Source of the DNA: Bin52 sp965213935
Lineage (GTDB): Bacteria > Pseudomonadota > Alphaproteobacteria > Thalassobaculales > Thalassobaculaceae
Assembly (NCBI GenBank): GCA_965213935.1
Contig: CBDCAO010000012.1
Location: 2,604,001 to 2,668,000 of the forward strand
Direction of reading: 5' to 3'
DNA: 64,000 bases
Made by a program: the position numbers and the translations under genes. The notes under the pieces were generated by a model. That model was not told the origin of the DNA, made no database searches, and was given only the letters and a program-made list of their open reading frames with translations. The first letter of the stretch is position 1; every line of letters begins with the position of its first letter. Of this stretch, positions 53,800 through 63,408 are shown in pieces.

Positions 53800-56700
53800 A
53801 TGGTGTCGCCTGCCGTTACGCTGGACGACAAGTACACGCTGGAATCGGGACGCATCTATCTGACGGGCATCCAGGCGCTGGTGCGTCTGCCCATGGTCCA
53901 GCGCCAGCGCGACGTCGCCGCCGGACTTGATACCGGGTGTTTCATCTCCGGCTACCGGGGGTCCCCGGTCGGGGGGTACGATCAGCAGCTGTGGCGCGCC
54001 CGCAGTTTCCTCGCGAGAAACCGCATTCATTTCCAGCCCGGCGTCAACGAGGACCTGGCGGCGACCGCGGTGTGGGGCAGCCAGCAGACCACCCTGTTCG
54101 AGGGCGCGACCTGCGACGGCGTGTTCGCCCTCTGGTATGCCAAGGGCCCCGGGGTCGACCGCAGCGGAGACGCGATCAAGCACGGCAACATGGCCGGATC
54201 GTCACCGAACGGCGGTGTGCTCCTGGTTGCCGGCGACGACCACGTGGCGAAGTCGTCGACTGTGCCGCACCAGAGCGAATTCGCCTTCATGGACGCCAAC
54301 GTACCGGTGCTGAACCCGGCCGGTGTCCAGGAGATCCTCGACTTCGGCCTGCACGGTCTGGCCCTGTCGCGGTTTTCCGGATGCTGGATCGCGTTCAAGA
54401 CCACACCGGAAAACATGGACAGCTCGGCATCGATCAGTGTCGACCCGGCGCGGCTGCAGATCGTCCTGCCTGCCTTCGACATGCCGGCCGGCGGGCTCAA
54501 TATCCGCTGGCCCGATGACTGGCTGGAACAGGAGACCCGCCTGCACCACTACAAGCTGCCCGCCGCGAGGGCGTACGCGCGCGCCAACACGCTCGACCGG
54601 ATCATGCTCGACAGTTCCCGGGCCCGGCTCGGCATCGTGACCACGGGCAAGTCCTACCTCGACGTGCGCCAGGCGCTCGACGATCTCGGCATCGGCGAGG
54701 CCGAGGCCGAGGCCATCGGGCTTCGTCTCTACAAGGTGGGCATGCCGTGGCCACTGGAACCGGAGGGGCTGGCGGAGTGCGCCGCGGGACTGGAAGAGCT
54801 GCTCGTCATCGAGGAGAAGCGCCCGCTGATCGAGCAGCAGGTGAAGGAGCTGCTCTACAACGCACCCGCTTCGGCGCGCCCGCGCGTCGTCGGCAAGTTC
54901 GACGAGGCGGGGCGGCGGCTGCAGGATTCGGACGGCGAACTGCTGCCGGCTCGCATCGCGCGCGTGATCGCCGAACGCATCGGCCGCTTCCGGGACGACC
55001 CGGCCATCAACCGGCGGATTCGCGCGCTCGACGAGAGGGAAGCCGCGGTCCACCACGGCGGGACCGGCTTCGCCCGGACCCCCTACTTCTGTTCCGGATG
55101 TCCGCACAATACCTCGACCCGGGTCCCCGACGGTTCCCGGGCCATGGCGGGGATCGGGTGTCACTTCATGTCGGTGTGGATGGACCGGAACACCGAGACC
55201 TTCACCCACATGGGCGGCGAGGGCGCGACCTGGATCGGACAGGCGCCGTTTACCGACACGCGGCACGTCTTCGTCAACCTGGGTGACGGGACCTACACCC
55301 ACTCGGGCCTCCTGGCCATCCGCGCCGCCGCCGCCGCCGGCGTCAACATCACCTACAAGATCCTGTTCAATGACGCGGTCGCCATGACCGGCGGCCAGCC
55401 TGCGGACGGCGGTTTCACCGTTCCCCAGATCGCCGCACAGGTTGCGGCGGAAGGTGCCCGCTCGGTCCGCATCGTGACCGACGAGCCCGACAAGTACCCG
55501 CTCGGGACCCGGTGGCCGGACGGGGCGGTGGTGCACCATCGCGACGAGCTCGACACGGTCCAGCGCGAACTCCGCGAGGTCGAGGGACTGTCGGTCCTCA
55601 TCTACGACCAGACCTGTGCCGCCGAGAAACGCCGGCGACGCAAGCGCGGCACCATGGTCGACCCGGCGCGGCGCATCTTCATCAACGAACTGGTCTGCGA
55701 GGGCTGCGGAGACTGCGGCACGGCGTCCAACTGCGTATCGGTGGTCCCGGTGGAAACCGAGTTCGGCCGCAAGCGCGCGATCGACCAGTCCAGCTGCAAC
55801 AAGGACTACTCCTGTGCCAAGGGGTTCTGCCCGAGCTTCGTCTCGGTGATCGGCGGCGTCCCGCGCCGGTCGGGGGCGGCCGCATCCACCGACCTGTTCG
55901 AGACCCTGCCGGAGCCCGGCCAGCCGCAGCTTGACCGGCCATGGGACATCGTGGTCACCGGGATCGGCGGGACCGGCGTGGTCACGATCGGTGCGCTCAT
56001 CGGCATGGCAGCCCACATCGAGGGCAAGGGTGTCACCGTGCTCGACATGACAGGTCTGGCCCAGAAGGGCGGAGCGGTCATCAGCCACGTGCGGATCGCG
56101 GAACGACCGGACGACCTGCACAGCGTGCGCATCGCCACCGGCGGCGCGCGGCTGCTGCTCGCCTGCGACATGGTGACCGCGGCGGGCCCGGACGGACTGT
56201 CCAGGGTTTCGCGCGGAGAGACCACGGCGATCGTGAACACCCGGGAAACCATGACCGGGGCCTTCACCCGCGACCCGGACCTCGCGTTCCCCGGCGCCGA
56301 GTTTCGCGAGGCCCTGCGCACCGCGGCCGGCGAGAACTCGACCTGGTTCGTCGACGCCACCCGGATCGCGACGCGCCTGCTCGGCGATTCGATCGCGGCC
56401 AACCTGTTCATGCTCGGCTATGCCGTGCAGAAGGGACAGGTTCCGATCGGGCTGGAGGCGATCGAACGCGCGATCGAGCTCAACGGCGTGGCGGTGGAGT
56501 TCAACCGCCAGGCGCTGCTGTGGGGGCGGCGGGCGGCGCACGACCCGGAGGAGGTCGAACGGCGGGCCACACCGCCCGCGACCGCACCGGTACACCGCGA
56601 CAGGACGACGACGCTCGAGGAGATGATCGAGCACCGCGTCCGGTACCTCGAGGCGTACCAGGACCAGGCCTGGGCCCGACGCTATCTCGAACTGGTCCGC

Positions 56701-57270
56701 GAAGTGGAAAGCGCCGAGGCGAACCGGACACCGGGCATGTCGGGGCTCGCCGAGGCGGTCGCGCGCTACGCCTTCAAGCTGATGGCCTACAAGGACGAGT
56801 ACGAGGTCGCACGCCTGTTCAGCGACGGAACATTCCGCGATGCGCTCGCAGAACAGTTCGAGGGCGACTTCCGCATCGAGTTCAACCTGGCGCCGCCCCT
56901 GATCTCCAGAGCCGACCCGGAAACCGGCGAGGTGCGCAAGCGGACCTACGGGCCGTGGATGATGACGGTGTTCCGGTTGCTGGCGGCGCTGCGCCGTGTG
57001 CGTGGCACCCCGTTCGACATATTCGGGCGGACCGCGGAACGACGCATGGAACGTGCGTTGATCGAGACCTACTTCGAACAGATGCGCGAGGTGACCGGCA
57101 CGCTGGACCGGGACAACCACGCGGCCGCCGTCGAGCTCGCCCGGGTGCCGGAGCTCATCCGCGGCTACGGTCACGTCAAGCAGCGCCATGTCGTCAGGGC
57201 CAGGGCCCAGCAGCATCAGGCTCTGGCGGCGTTCCGGGATCCCGATACCGCCCGGGCAGCCGCCGAGTAG
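53800..57270 (+). CDS. Indolepyruvate (2-oxoacid):ferredoxin oxidoreductase, single-chain fusion
   Basis: 1156-aa enzyme oxidatively decarboxylating arylpyruvates or branched 2-oxoacids to acyl-CoA with reduced ferredoxin. The TPP alpha-type N-terminal is followed by YFCSGCPHNTSTRVPDGSRA and a TPP-binding half (HMGGEGATWIGQAPFTDT, GDGTYTHSGL). Then comes the Fe-S region CEGCGDCGTASNC and the gamma domain VTGIGGTGVVTIGALIGMAA. Family knowledge: proteobacterial IorA/IorB-like fusions of this size work aerobically. ATG 53800 has AGGGAGA nine bases before it. Confidence 0.93.
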   Translation: MVSPAVTLDDKYTLESGRIYLTGIQALVRLPMVQRQRDVAAGLDTGCFISGYRGSPVGGYDQQLWRARSFLARNRIHFQPGVNEDLAATAVWGSQQTTLFEGATCDGVFALWYAKGPGVDRSGDAIKHGNMAGSSPNGGVLLVAGDDHVAKSSTVPHQSEFAFMDANVPVLNPAGVQEILDFGLHGLALSRFSGCWIAFKTTPENMDSSASISVDPARLQIVLPAFDMPAGGLNIRWPDDWLEQETRLHHYKLPAARAYARANTLDRIMLDSSRARLGIVTTGKSYLDVRQALDDLGIGEAEAEAIGLRLYKVGMPWPLEPEGLAECAAGLEELLVIEEKRPLIEQQVKELLYNAPASARPRVVGKFDEAGRRLQDSDGELLPARIARVIAERIGRFRDDPAINRRIRALDEREAAVHHGGTGFARTPYFCSGCPHNTSTRVPDGSRAMAGIGCHFMSVWMDRNTETFTHMGGEGATWIGQAPFTDTRHVFVNLGDGTYTHSGLLAIRAAAAAGVNITYKILFNDAVAMTGGQPADGGFTVPQIAAQVAAEGARSVRIVTDEPDKYPLGTRWPDGAVVHHRDELDTVQRELREVEGLSVLIYDQTCAAEKRRRRKRGTMVDPARRIFINELVCEGCGDCGTASNCVSVVPVETEFGRKRAIDQSSCNKDYSCAKGFCPSFVSVIGGVPRRSGAAASTDLFETLPEPGQPQLDRPWDIVVTGIGGTGVVTIGALIGMAAHIEGKGVTVLDMTGLAQKGGAVISHVRIAERPDDLHSVRIATGGARLLLACDMVTAAGPDGLSRVSRGETTAIVNTRETMTGAFTRDPDLAFPGAEFREALRTAAGENSTWFVDATRIATRLLGDSIAANLFMLGYAVQKGQVPIGLEAIERAIELNGVAVEFNRQALLWGRRAAHDPEEVERRATPPATAPVHRDRTTTLEEMIEHRVRYLEAYQDQAWARRYLELVREVESAEANRTPGMSGLAEAVARYAFKLMAYKDEYEVARLFSDGTFRDALAEQFEGDFRIEFNLAPPLISRADPETGEVRKRTYGPWMMTVFRLLAALRRVRGTPFDIFGRTAERRMERALIETYFEQMREVTGTLDRDNHAAAVELARVPELIRGYGHVKQRHVVRARAQQHQALAAFRDPDTARAAAE

Positions 57271-57276
57271 CATCCG

Positions 57277-58029
57277 GTGCGGCGCTGGAGCAGGTGGCTG
57301 CTGGTCGCCGTCCTGCTGCTGGCACCGCTTCCCGTCAGCCTGGGCGTGCATGGAACCGCCGGTTCACACTGGAGCCAGGCCCGACGCGACAGCAGCGGTC
57401 TTGCGCCGGATCCGGCCATCGAGCCGGGTCCGGTCGTCCAGGTCTATGCCGGGCGGGCCTGGGGCTGGCGGCGCGCGTTCGGGGTGCACACCTGGATCGC
57501 CGCGAAACCGCGAAACGGCGATCACTACACCCGCTACGAGGTCCTCGGCTGGCGGGCACGTTACGGCGGTGATGCGGTACGGGTCTCGACCGGCACGCCC
57601 GACGGCTACTGGTACGGCGCCCGTCCGACTCTGCTTGCCGACATCCGGGGCATCCGGGCCGAGCGCATCATCGGCCAGCTGGCTCCGGCCGTCGCCGCCT
57701 ACCCGGCCCGGTCCCGCTACCGGATCTGGCCGGGTCCCAACAGCAACAGCTTCACCGCCTGGCTCGCGCGGACCGTCGACGGACTCGCGGTCGACCTGCC
57801 GCCGACGGCAGTTGGCAAGGACTACCTGGTCGGCGGCGGCGCGATGGCGCCAAGCCCGAGCGGGACCGGCTGGCAGGTCTCGCTCGGGGGACTTGCCGGA
57901 GTACTTGTGGGACTGGACGAAGGGCTCGAGGTCTCTCTGCTCGGCCTGACCTGGGGGGTCGATGTCGATCCTCCGGCACTGAAACTCCCCGGCCTCGGTC
58001 GGCTCGGCATGGCCTCAATCGCACCGTAG
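57277..58029 (+). CDS. DUF3750 protein, membrane-anchored or secreted
   Basis: 250 aa starting GTG, seven bases after the oxidoreductase. Hydrophobic N-terminal helix (LLVAVLLLAPLPVSLGVHG), then the DUF3750 core VQVYAGRAWGWRRAFGVHTW, YWYGARPTLLADIRG, YRIWPGPNSNSFTAWLA. The conserved H-T-W and GPNSN motifs recall cysteine-peptidase-like or NlpC-like folds but no catalytic function is known. Likely cotranscribed with the oxidoreductase. Confidence 0.82.
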   Translation: MRRWSRWLLVAVLLLAPLPVSLGVHGTAGSHWSQARRDSSGLAPDPAIEPGPVVQVYAGRAWGWRRAFGVHTWIAAKPRNGDHYTRYEVLGWRARYGGDAVRVSTGTPDGYWYGARPTLLADIRGIRAERIIGQLAPAVAAYPARSRYRIWPGPNSNSFTAWLARTVDGLAVDLPPTAVGKDYLVGGGAMAPSPSGTGWQVSLGGLAGVLVGLDEGLEVSLLGLTWGVDVDPPALKLPGLGRLGMASIAP

Positions 58030-58302
58030 CCGGGATGCGGCCGAACGGCGGGGCATCCCCTACCCGGCAGAGCGCCATGCGCCGGGCTCACGCGCCCTGA
58101 TCGGGACGGAGCCCCCGGGCGGGTACAGGTGATGGCCTCGCCCGCGTTTCCCGGCGCGGGCCCTATGCGGGACGTATGCTGTACACCGTTGCCACCCACA
58201 CGACGCGGGCCCGCATGTCGATCAGGTCTGCACGCTGTCTGTCGCGGCGCAACCGGCCCCCTGCAAGTGGCGCCATGTCCTGTCGCGGGTACCGGGTGGC
58301 CC
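58030..58302. other. Gene-free stretch after DUF3750
   Basis: No supported gene; the open frame from 58176 into the TRAP receptor has no family-like residues before the receptor start. The stretch ends in the terminator-like hairpin at 58303. Confidence 0.5.
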
Positions 58303-58324
58303 GGCAGGGTTCCCTGCCCTTTTT
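58303..58324 (+). terminator. Rho-independent terminator
   Basis: GGCAGGG-TT-CCCTGCC hairpin (58303-58318) followed by CTTTTT. Strongest terminator-like signal in the window. It would end rightward transcription from the oxidoreductase/DUF3750 unit before the TRAP receptor gene. Confidence 0.7.
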
Positions 58325-58532
58325 CCAGGGCCCGGTACCAGCCGCGCGGCCGGCCTTGTCTCGCCGGGAGCTGCGGGCACCCGCAATGGTCGTGAAGAGC
58401 GGAGTGACGGTCCGCCCGGCCCATGCACCGGGTATAGAGCCGGTTGCTGACGCATCATGTATCCGATACCGTCAACCATGCGAGTGCATTCGCGTGGGCG
58501 GTGCACGACACGAAAAGGGGAGGCCTACAGTA

Positions 58533-59609
58533 ATGAATTTGCGAACACTCACACGGGGTGCGATGGTCCTGCCGCTTGCCCTGGCCGTTACGGTGGCGGT
58601 CTCCACCGACTCCGAAGCCCAGAAACGGCTCAGATGGAAGATGCAGAGCGCATTCGGCAGCAAGATCCTGCATCTTGGCCCGAGCGCGATACGGTTTTCC
58701 GACAAGGTCTACAGCATGTCGGGCGAAAAGTTCCGGATCAAGTTCCACGAGCCGGGCGCCCTGGTTCCCGCCCTCGAGACCTTCGATGCGGTCTCGAAGG
58801 GAGCGATCGAGTCATCCTGGACCAGTCCTGGCTACCATGCCGGGCGTTACCCGGGACTGGCGTTCATGACCGCGGTCCCGTTCGGTCCGGGTCTGGGTGA
58901 ATACATGGCGTGGAAGTGGTTCGGCGGTGGCAACGAGATCCGTGACCGCGTCTACGCCGACCATGACCTGCTTGGATTTGACTGTTTCGGCATTGGCCCG
59001 GAGACGTCGGGCTGGTTCAAGACGCCGATCGAGTCACTCGACCAGATGAAGGGCCTGAAGATGCGGTTCTTCGGCCTGGGTGGCCGGGTCCTGAGCAGGA
59101 TCGGCGTATCAACCCAGCTGCTGGCGGGTGGCGACATCTATCCGGCACTCGAACGGGGGGTGATTGACGCCACCGAGTTCTCGTTGCCGACCATCGATAT
59201 CGGTTACGGCTTCTACCAGATCGCCAAGCACAACTACTTCCCGGGATGGCATCAGCAGGTGTCGATCGGCGAGTTCCTCGTCAACAAGACCCTGTTCGAG
59301 GGATTGCCGCAGGCATACCAGGACATGATCGATGCCGCTCTGGGCTGGCAGATTCTGTACACCTACGCCGAGACCGAAGGCCTGAACCCCGATGCCATGC
59401 TGGAAATGCAGACGAAGTACGGGGTGACCAACCACCGGTGGACAGACGAACAGCTCGGGGTCTTCGAACAGGCGTGGCGTGACCTGCTGGAGGAAGAGTC
59501 GGCAAAGGACCCGTTGTTCAAGGAGTTTGCCGACAGCTACCTCTCGTTCCGCGAGAAGTACAAGATCTGGGGTGACGCCCAGGCTCTCAAGGGCACCTAT
59601 CTGGACTGA
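58533..59609 (+). CDS. TRAP transporter solute-binding protein (DctP family)
   Basis: 358 aa periplasmic receptor. Signal peptide VLPLALAVTVAVSTDSEAQ, then the mature KRLRWKMQSAFGSKILHLGP. DctP landmarks: FHEPGALVPALETFDAVSKG, KTPIESLDQMKGLKMRFFGL (the G-x-K-x-R specificity motif), GGDIYPALERGVIDATEFSL. Close to 2-oxoacid/lactate-type TakP receptors by the FFGLGG and DATEF forms. GGGGAGG nine bases before ATG 58533 decides the start. No DctQ or DctM membrane genes follow, so partners lie elsewhere or were lost with the downstream insertion. Confidence 0.9.
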   Translation: MNLRTLTRGAMVLPLALAVTVAVSTDSEAQKRLRWKMQSAFGSKILHLGPSAIRFSDKVYSMSGEKFRIKFHEPGALVPALETFDAVSKGAIESSWTSPGYHAGRYPGLAFMTAVPFGPGLGEYMAWKWFGGGNEIRDRVYADHDLLGFDCFGIGPETSGWFKTPIESLDQMKGLKMRFFGLGGRVLSRIGVSTQLLAGGDIYPALERGVIDATEFSLPTIDIGYGFYQIAKHNYFPGWHQQVSIGEFLVNKTLFEGLPQAYQDMIDAALGWQILYTYAETEGLNPDAMLEMQTKYGVTNHRWTDEQLGVFEQAWRDLLEEESAKDPLFKEFADSYLSFREKYKIWGDAQALKGTYLD

Positions 59610-59621
59610 CACCCGGTTCCT

Positions 59622-59647
59622 CCGGTCGCAGTTCCGCGACCGGGTTT
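59622..59647 (+). terminator. Terminator-like hairpin after the TRAP receptor
   Basis: CCGGTCGC (59622-59629), six-base loop, GCGACCGG (59636-59643), then GTTTG, beginning 13 bases after the receptor stop. Good stem, short T-run. Confidence 0.6.
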
Positions 59648-59898
59648 GACCGAAGGGCAGTTCGCCCAGGGATGCGCCGGTGCGGGACCCGGCACGGTTT
59701 CGGGATCCTGCACCGGCACTTCCGCCTTGCGCCGAAAGCGACCGGTCCGACAGGGAGCGTGCCGCGCGGGCACCGCGACCTGCTCACCGGCAGTCCCGAA
59801 TTCGGTGCTGCTCCCCTTTCACCATCACGAGATGCCTGTGCGGGCATGCACCGACGCCGTCGCCCGTGTGGTCAGGCTCGGAGGGGTTCAGGCCCTCA

Positions 59899-59926
59899 GA
59901 GCTTGAATCATAAGTCATTGATATTG
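59899..59926. repeat. Solitary IS5-type terminal sequence
   Basis: GAGCTTGAATCATAAGTCAT followed by TGATATTG. It matches, with only two differences, the right end (reverse complement) of the IS5-type element at 31419-32378. No IS5 transposase is next to it, so this is a relic of a second copy, now abutting the DDE element below. Confidence 0.65.
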
Positions 59927-59938
59927 GAGCCTCTTGTA

Positions 59939-61932
59939 GAGTCGGGGGGAGGCGCGCCCTGCCGTAGGCCCGAGGGAGTAGCTGTTGCCGGCAGCTTTCG
60001 CTCGACGCCGGTGCCTCAGTCTCAGCCGTAGCCACGTTTCCTCACCCCCGCTCGTCGAACCGGGCGTGCGGTTTTCCCGCACCCGGCTCTCAGTCGGGAT
60101 CATGCCTTCGCCCACGGAAAGGTCTTTGTCCGTCGCTCAAGATGTATCAGACCGAAGTCTCTGCGCAGTCTGGCATCCGGGAAGCGCACGTATTGCCCGG
60201 ACTTCACCTTGTGCTTGTGACAAAGCCACCGTCGCAGCCGCCGGGTCGTGTGTCGGTCGATGGACTTGTAGGCCGGTGAGACCTGCCCCAGGCTGAAGTA
60301 GTTCGCCCATCCGGAGATCATCCGGTTGAGTTCGGCCACTTTTGCCTCGGTGTCCATCCAGACGGACTTGCGGTCCGTCTTCTCGCTGATCCGGTGGCAG
60401 ATGTCCTGGACACTCGCCTTGCTCGGGCGGTTGCCGACGTAGCGGCTGCCGTTGGTCCGGCGCCAGTTCCAGCCGATGCGGTATCCGAGGAACTCGAACG
60501 GTTCCTCGGGGCATCGTAGACATCGGGTCTTGCGGGCGTTGACCGGCAGTTTCAGCACTCCCATGATCCGTTTGACCGTCGCCAACATCTCTGCCGCCGG
60601 CGCCTTTCCGAATACACAAAAGTCGTCTGCGTAATTCACGATCTCCGCCCCGAACCGTTGGGCATAGCCCTTGAGTTTCCAGCCAAGGATGAAGCGACGC
60701 ATGTAGATGGAGCTCAACAGCGGGCTCACCGGTGACCCCTGAGGGGTTCCCTTGCGCTCCCGCCGTGCCCGGTTCGTGCGGCGTGTGCCGCCGTCCCCGT
60801 CGTCCTCTTCCACCGGCGCTTCCAGCCACGCCTTGATGAGCCCCAGGAGCCGTCCGTCGCTGACGCGCCGGGCGATGCTCTTCAGGAGTTCGGCGTGCGG
60901 AATTTCGCCGAAATAGTTCGAGAGGTCGGCGTCAACCACCTCGTGGTGCCCCCGTGACAGCAGGCCATGAATGCGGTTAACCGCATCCTTCGCACTGCGG
61001 CCCGGCCGGTAGGCATACTGTTCCGGTTGCAGGTCCGCCTCGAAGATCGGCTCCAGCACAAGCATGGCCGATGTCTGCGCAACCCGGTCCTTCAGGCACG
61101 GAATGCCCAAGGGCCGGAACTTCCCCGGTTCCTTCTTCGGGATCAGGACCTGACGCACCGCTTGCGGCATGTAGGTCCCGTCCCTCAGTTCCCGCGACAG
61201 GTCCCCAAGCCAGTCTCCCACCCCCGTCTTCTCGATGTCCGCAATTGTCTCGCCGTCGACCCCCGCCGACCCGCCATTGCGGCGGACCCGCTTCCAGGCC
61301 TCCAGCAAAAAGTCCTCGCGCCACACCTTGTCGATCAGGGCGTGAAAGCGTCGGTCGGGTTCTTCCTTCGCTTTCTCATGCAGTGTGTTCTGGAGTTTCC
61401 GAACCCGTTGTGCCCCTGTTAGACCTTCGCCAGTAGGCATGCCTTGCTTCCTTTCCACACAACTCCCGACTCAGGGCCCCTTCCCTCGACCGGCGTTACC
61501 CGGCGTCTCCAGTATTACGGGCCCATCCGCCACCCTGACGGCCCGGCCTGTCCCTCGCGGGCTTCCGGTTGGTGCGTGCCACACCACCATCAGGGCTTCC
61601 CGTGTTGCTGCGTTTTCCATCTTCCGTGCATGTCGGCGCCATTACCCCGGTGGAAACGCCCCGGTGCGCGTGTCGCTTGCTTCCCGGTGCGCCGTCGGCC
61701 TTCCCCAGAAATCTGGTGGGTCGGCTTCCACATGAGCCGTTTCGAGGCCTGCTCAGCGTTCACTCACGTTCCGACCTGCATGGTCGCTGAGCTGCCCAAG
61801 GCAGCCCTTCTCTCCGCGGTGCTTCAAACCATGTCGTTGCCTCCATGATCCGCCGCGGCTGCTACCAACCGAAGCGACAACTGTTGGGCGGGGTTCGCAC
61901 CCGCAAGGAAAACGCGCCTTTCCACGGCGCAC
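59939..61932 (-). mobile_element. Group II intron
   Basis: 5' end at 61932: the minus strand reads CAATTTTGC | GTGCGCCGTGGAAAGG, the GUGYG consensus. Domain V is at 60057-60089 (minus strand GAGCCGGGTGCGGG, tetraloop, then CCGCACGCCCGGTTC). The intron-encoded reverse transcriptase lies between. The 3' end falls between domain V and the host IS end at 59938; domain VI could not be folded with confidence, so the left coordinate is a limit, not a measured boundary. Confidence 0.72.
60100..61440 (-). CDS. ltrA: Group II intron-encoded reverse transcriptase/maturase
   Basis: 446 aa. RT blocks: GIPCLKDRVAQTSAMLVLEP, YAYRPGRSAKDAVNRIHGLL, VVDADLSNYFGEIPHAELLK, KGTPQGSPVSPLLSSIYMRR and the catalytic NYADDFCVFG. 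The maturase (X) domain has LNRMISGWANYFSLGQVSPA. No C-terminal HNH endonuclease is present, so retrohoming would use nicks at replication forks (family knowledge). I start at MPTGEGLTGAQRV (61440) behind AAGGAAG. No frameshift: probably functional. Confidence 0.93.
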   Translation of the reverse strand: MPTGEGLTGAQRVRKLQNTLHEKAKEEPDRRFHALIDKVWREDFLLEAWKRVRRNGGSAGVDGETIADIEKTGVGDWLGDLSRELRDGTYMPQAVRQVLIPKKEPGKFRPLGIPCLKDRVAQTSAMLVLEPIFEADLQPEQYAYRPGRSAKDAVNRIHGLLSRGHHEVVDADLSNYFGEIPHAELLKSIARRVSDGRLLGLIKAWLEAPVEEDDGDGGTRRTNRARRERKGTPQGSPVSPLLSSIYMRRFILGWKLKGYAQRFGAEIVNYADDFCVFGKAPAAEMLATVKRIMGVLKLPVNARKTRCLRCPEEPFEFLGYRIGWNWRRTNGSRYVGNRPSKASVQDICHRISEKTDRKSVWMDTEAKVAELNRMISGWANYFSLGQVSPAYKSIDRHTTRRLRRWLCHKHKVKSGQYVRFPDARLRRDFGLIHLERRTKTFPWAKA

Positions 61933-62124
61933 GCAAAATTGCGAGCTCAGACAGGTGGGAGAAACGCTGACGGGTCTTCATGGAGGTGGCTGGCGCCGAT
62001 TTTCCGTCCCGGGCCGCGCATCCGGGGCCTGATCTGGCGGATGTGGCCCGGTTCGGCGGAATCCGGGCGAGCGTGACCGCTGCTTGCGCGGGAAGCGATC
62101 GGGATCGGTTTGCAGACGGGGAGT
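61441..62124. other. Intron 5' structured region and IS tail
   Basis: No gene. From 61932 down to 61441 this is the folded 5' part of the group II intron (domains I-IV leader). From 61933 to 62124 it is the non-coding tail of the host insertion sequence after its transposase stop. Confidence 0.6.
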
Positions 62125-63264
62125 TCAGGGCAGAAGGCGCTGCAGGTGCTCGACGGTCAGTGCCAGGATGCCGAACATGAGGTGGCAGGACACCTTTGCC
62201 GCCCCTCGGACCCGGACATGACGGCCACCGTCGTCATCCTTCAGAAGGGCACTCACCCTCTCGCTGTTGGTGCGTTCGGCGTAGCGGACCGCCGTCGCAT
62301 CGCGATCGTTGAGTGCCCGTTGCGCCGTCGCGTCCTGGCGCACGGCCTCCTTGAGCGCGGCATCGCGACGAGGATTTGTGTCGATGATCGCGACATGACC
62401 CATGCTCTTGCTGAATTCGTGGATCTGCTTCGCGTCACAGGCGGCGCCCATCAACTCGTACAGGTCCGTCACCCTCTGCCCGGTCTGTGACGCCAACGGG
62501 ATCGCGGCCTGGCTGTCGTGCAGTGACGCCGAGGTCAGAAGGCAGCTGATCGGGATGCCGCCGTCCGCCGGGTCGACATGCTGCAGCTTGGAGCCGTTCC
62601 AGGACACCGTGTGGCCCCTGGCATTCCGCTTCGTGCCCCGGTCGCACTGCTTCGGCAGATCCGCGATCATTTCCGCGAGATCCATCCGCAGCTGCGCATC
62701 GAGCCGCTTGTCTTCCTTCACCACCACCTCACCCTTGCGTGGGCGGCCGCGCTTGCGCTTCGGCCTTTCGGCCTTCGCCGGCTTCGGTGCCGGTTTCTCC
62801 CGTGCCTCGATCGCAGTGGAATCGCGCGAGACATGCCCGACGATGGGTGTCTCCAGGGCCGTGGTGACCAGTGCTTCGTGCATCCGTGCCGGAAGGTCGC
62901 TGGAGGCACACTCGGCAAAGGCGCGCGAGAACGTCGCCTCGCTCGGGATGGCGGAACGCCGTGGCCACCCGCACAGCTGTCGCAGCACCGGATCCGCATC
63001 GATCCGGTCGATCAGATCGCGCGTGGTCGCCAGGTTCCAGATCGCCCTGGCAATGAACGCACGGGCCAATGCCACCCGGTCCGCGCAGGGACGGCCCACA
63101 AAACCGGGCTGGCCGATGAAATGGTCCTCGGGAGGTGCAAACTCCAGCACCGCAACCAGCTTTCGGTGCCGATCCGACAGACGGCCCACGGCGTCGGTCA
63201 GTTCGGGAAACAACTCGCCTTGAAATCGGCACCAGAGGTCGGATACACTCTCGAACAAGGGCAT
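62125..63264 (-). CDS. DDE transposase (IS5/IS1182-like, DUF772 N-terminus)
   Basis: 379 aa. N-terminal DUF772-like region (CADRVALARAFIARAIWNLA, AIPSEATFSRAFAECASSDL). DDE-type core with D in HVSRDSTAIEAREKP, a long basic insert KAERPKRKRGRPRKGEVVVK, D in HVAIIDTNPRRD and E in RYAERTNSERVSALLKDD. The C-terminal KVSCHLMFGILALTVEHLQR is typical. Intact reading frame; the family label within the IS5/IS1182 group is not certain. Confidence 0.85.
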   Translation of the reverse strand: MPLFESVSDLWCRFQGELFPELTDAVGRLSDRHRKLVAVLEFAPPEDHFIGQPGFVGRPCADRVALARAFIARAIWNLATTRDLIDRIDADPVLRQLCGWPRRSAIPSEATFSRAFAECASSDLPARMHEALVTTALETPIVGHVSRDSTAIEAREKPAPKPAKAERPKRKRGRPRKGEVVVKEDKRLDAQLRMDLAEMIADLPKQCDRGTKRNARGHTVSWNGSKLQHVDPADGGIPISCLLTSASLHDSQAAIPLASQTGQRVTDLYELMGAACDAKQIHEFSKSMGHVAIIDTNPRRDAALKEAVRQDATAQRALNDRDATAVRYAERTNSERVSALLKDDDGGRHVRVRGAAKVSCHLMFGILALTVEHLQRLLP

Positions 63265-63408
63265 CGGGGAGACTGCCTTTCGTCAGTATGTTGTTGGTCT
63301 CACAACCCCAACAGACCACTGGGCGGTCCCCGTGTCCCCTCTCTTTCCGAAAACCGCCCCCGTTCAGGGCCCGGAAATCGCGTGAGCCCGCTGTTTTGCA
63401 AGAGGCTC

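Noticed and set aside
54202..57351. Minus-strand frame of about 1049 codons opposite the ferredoxin oxidoreductase
   Set aside because: Antisense shadow; composition (His, Arg, Asp, Gly rich) is the usual mirror of high-GC coding sequence.
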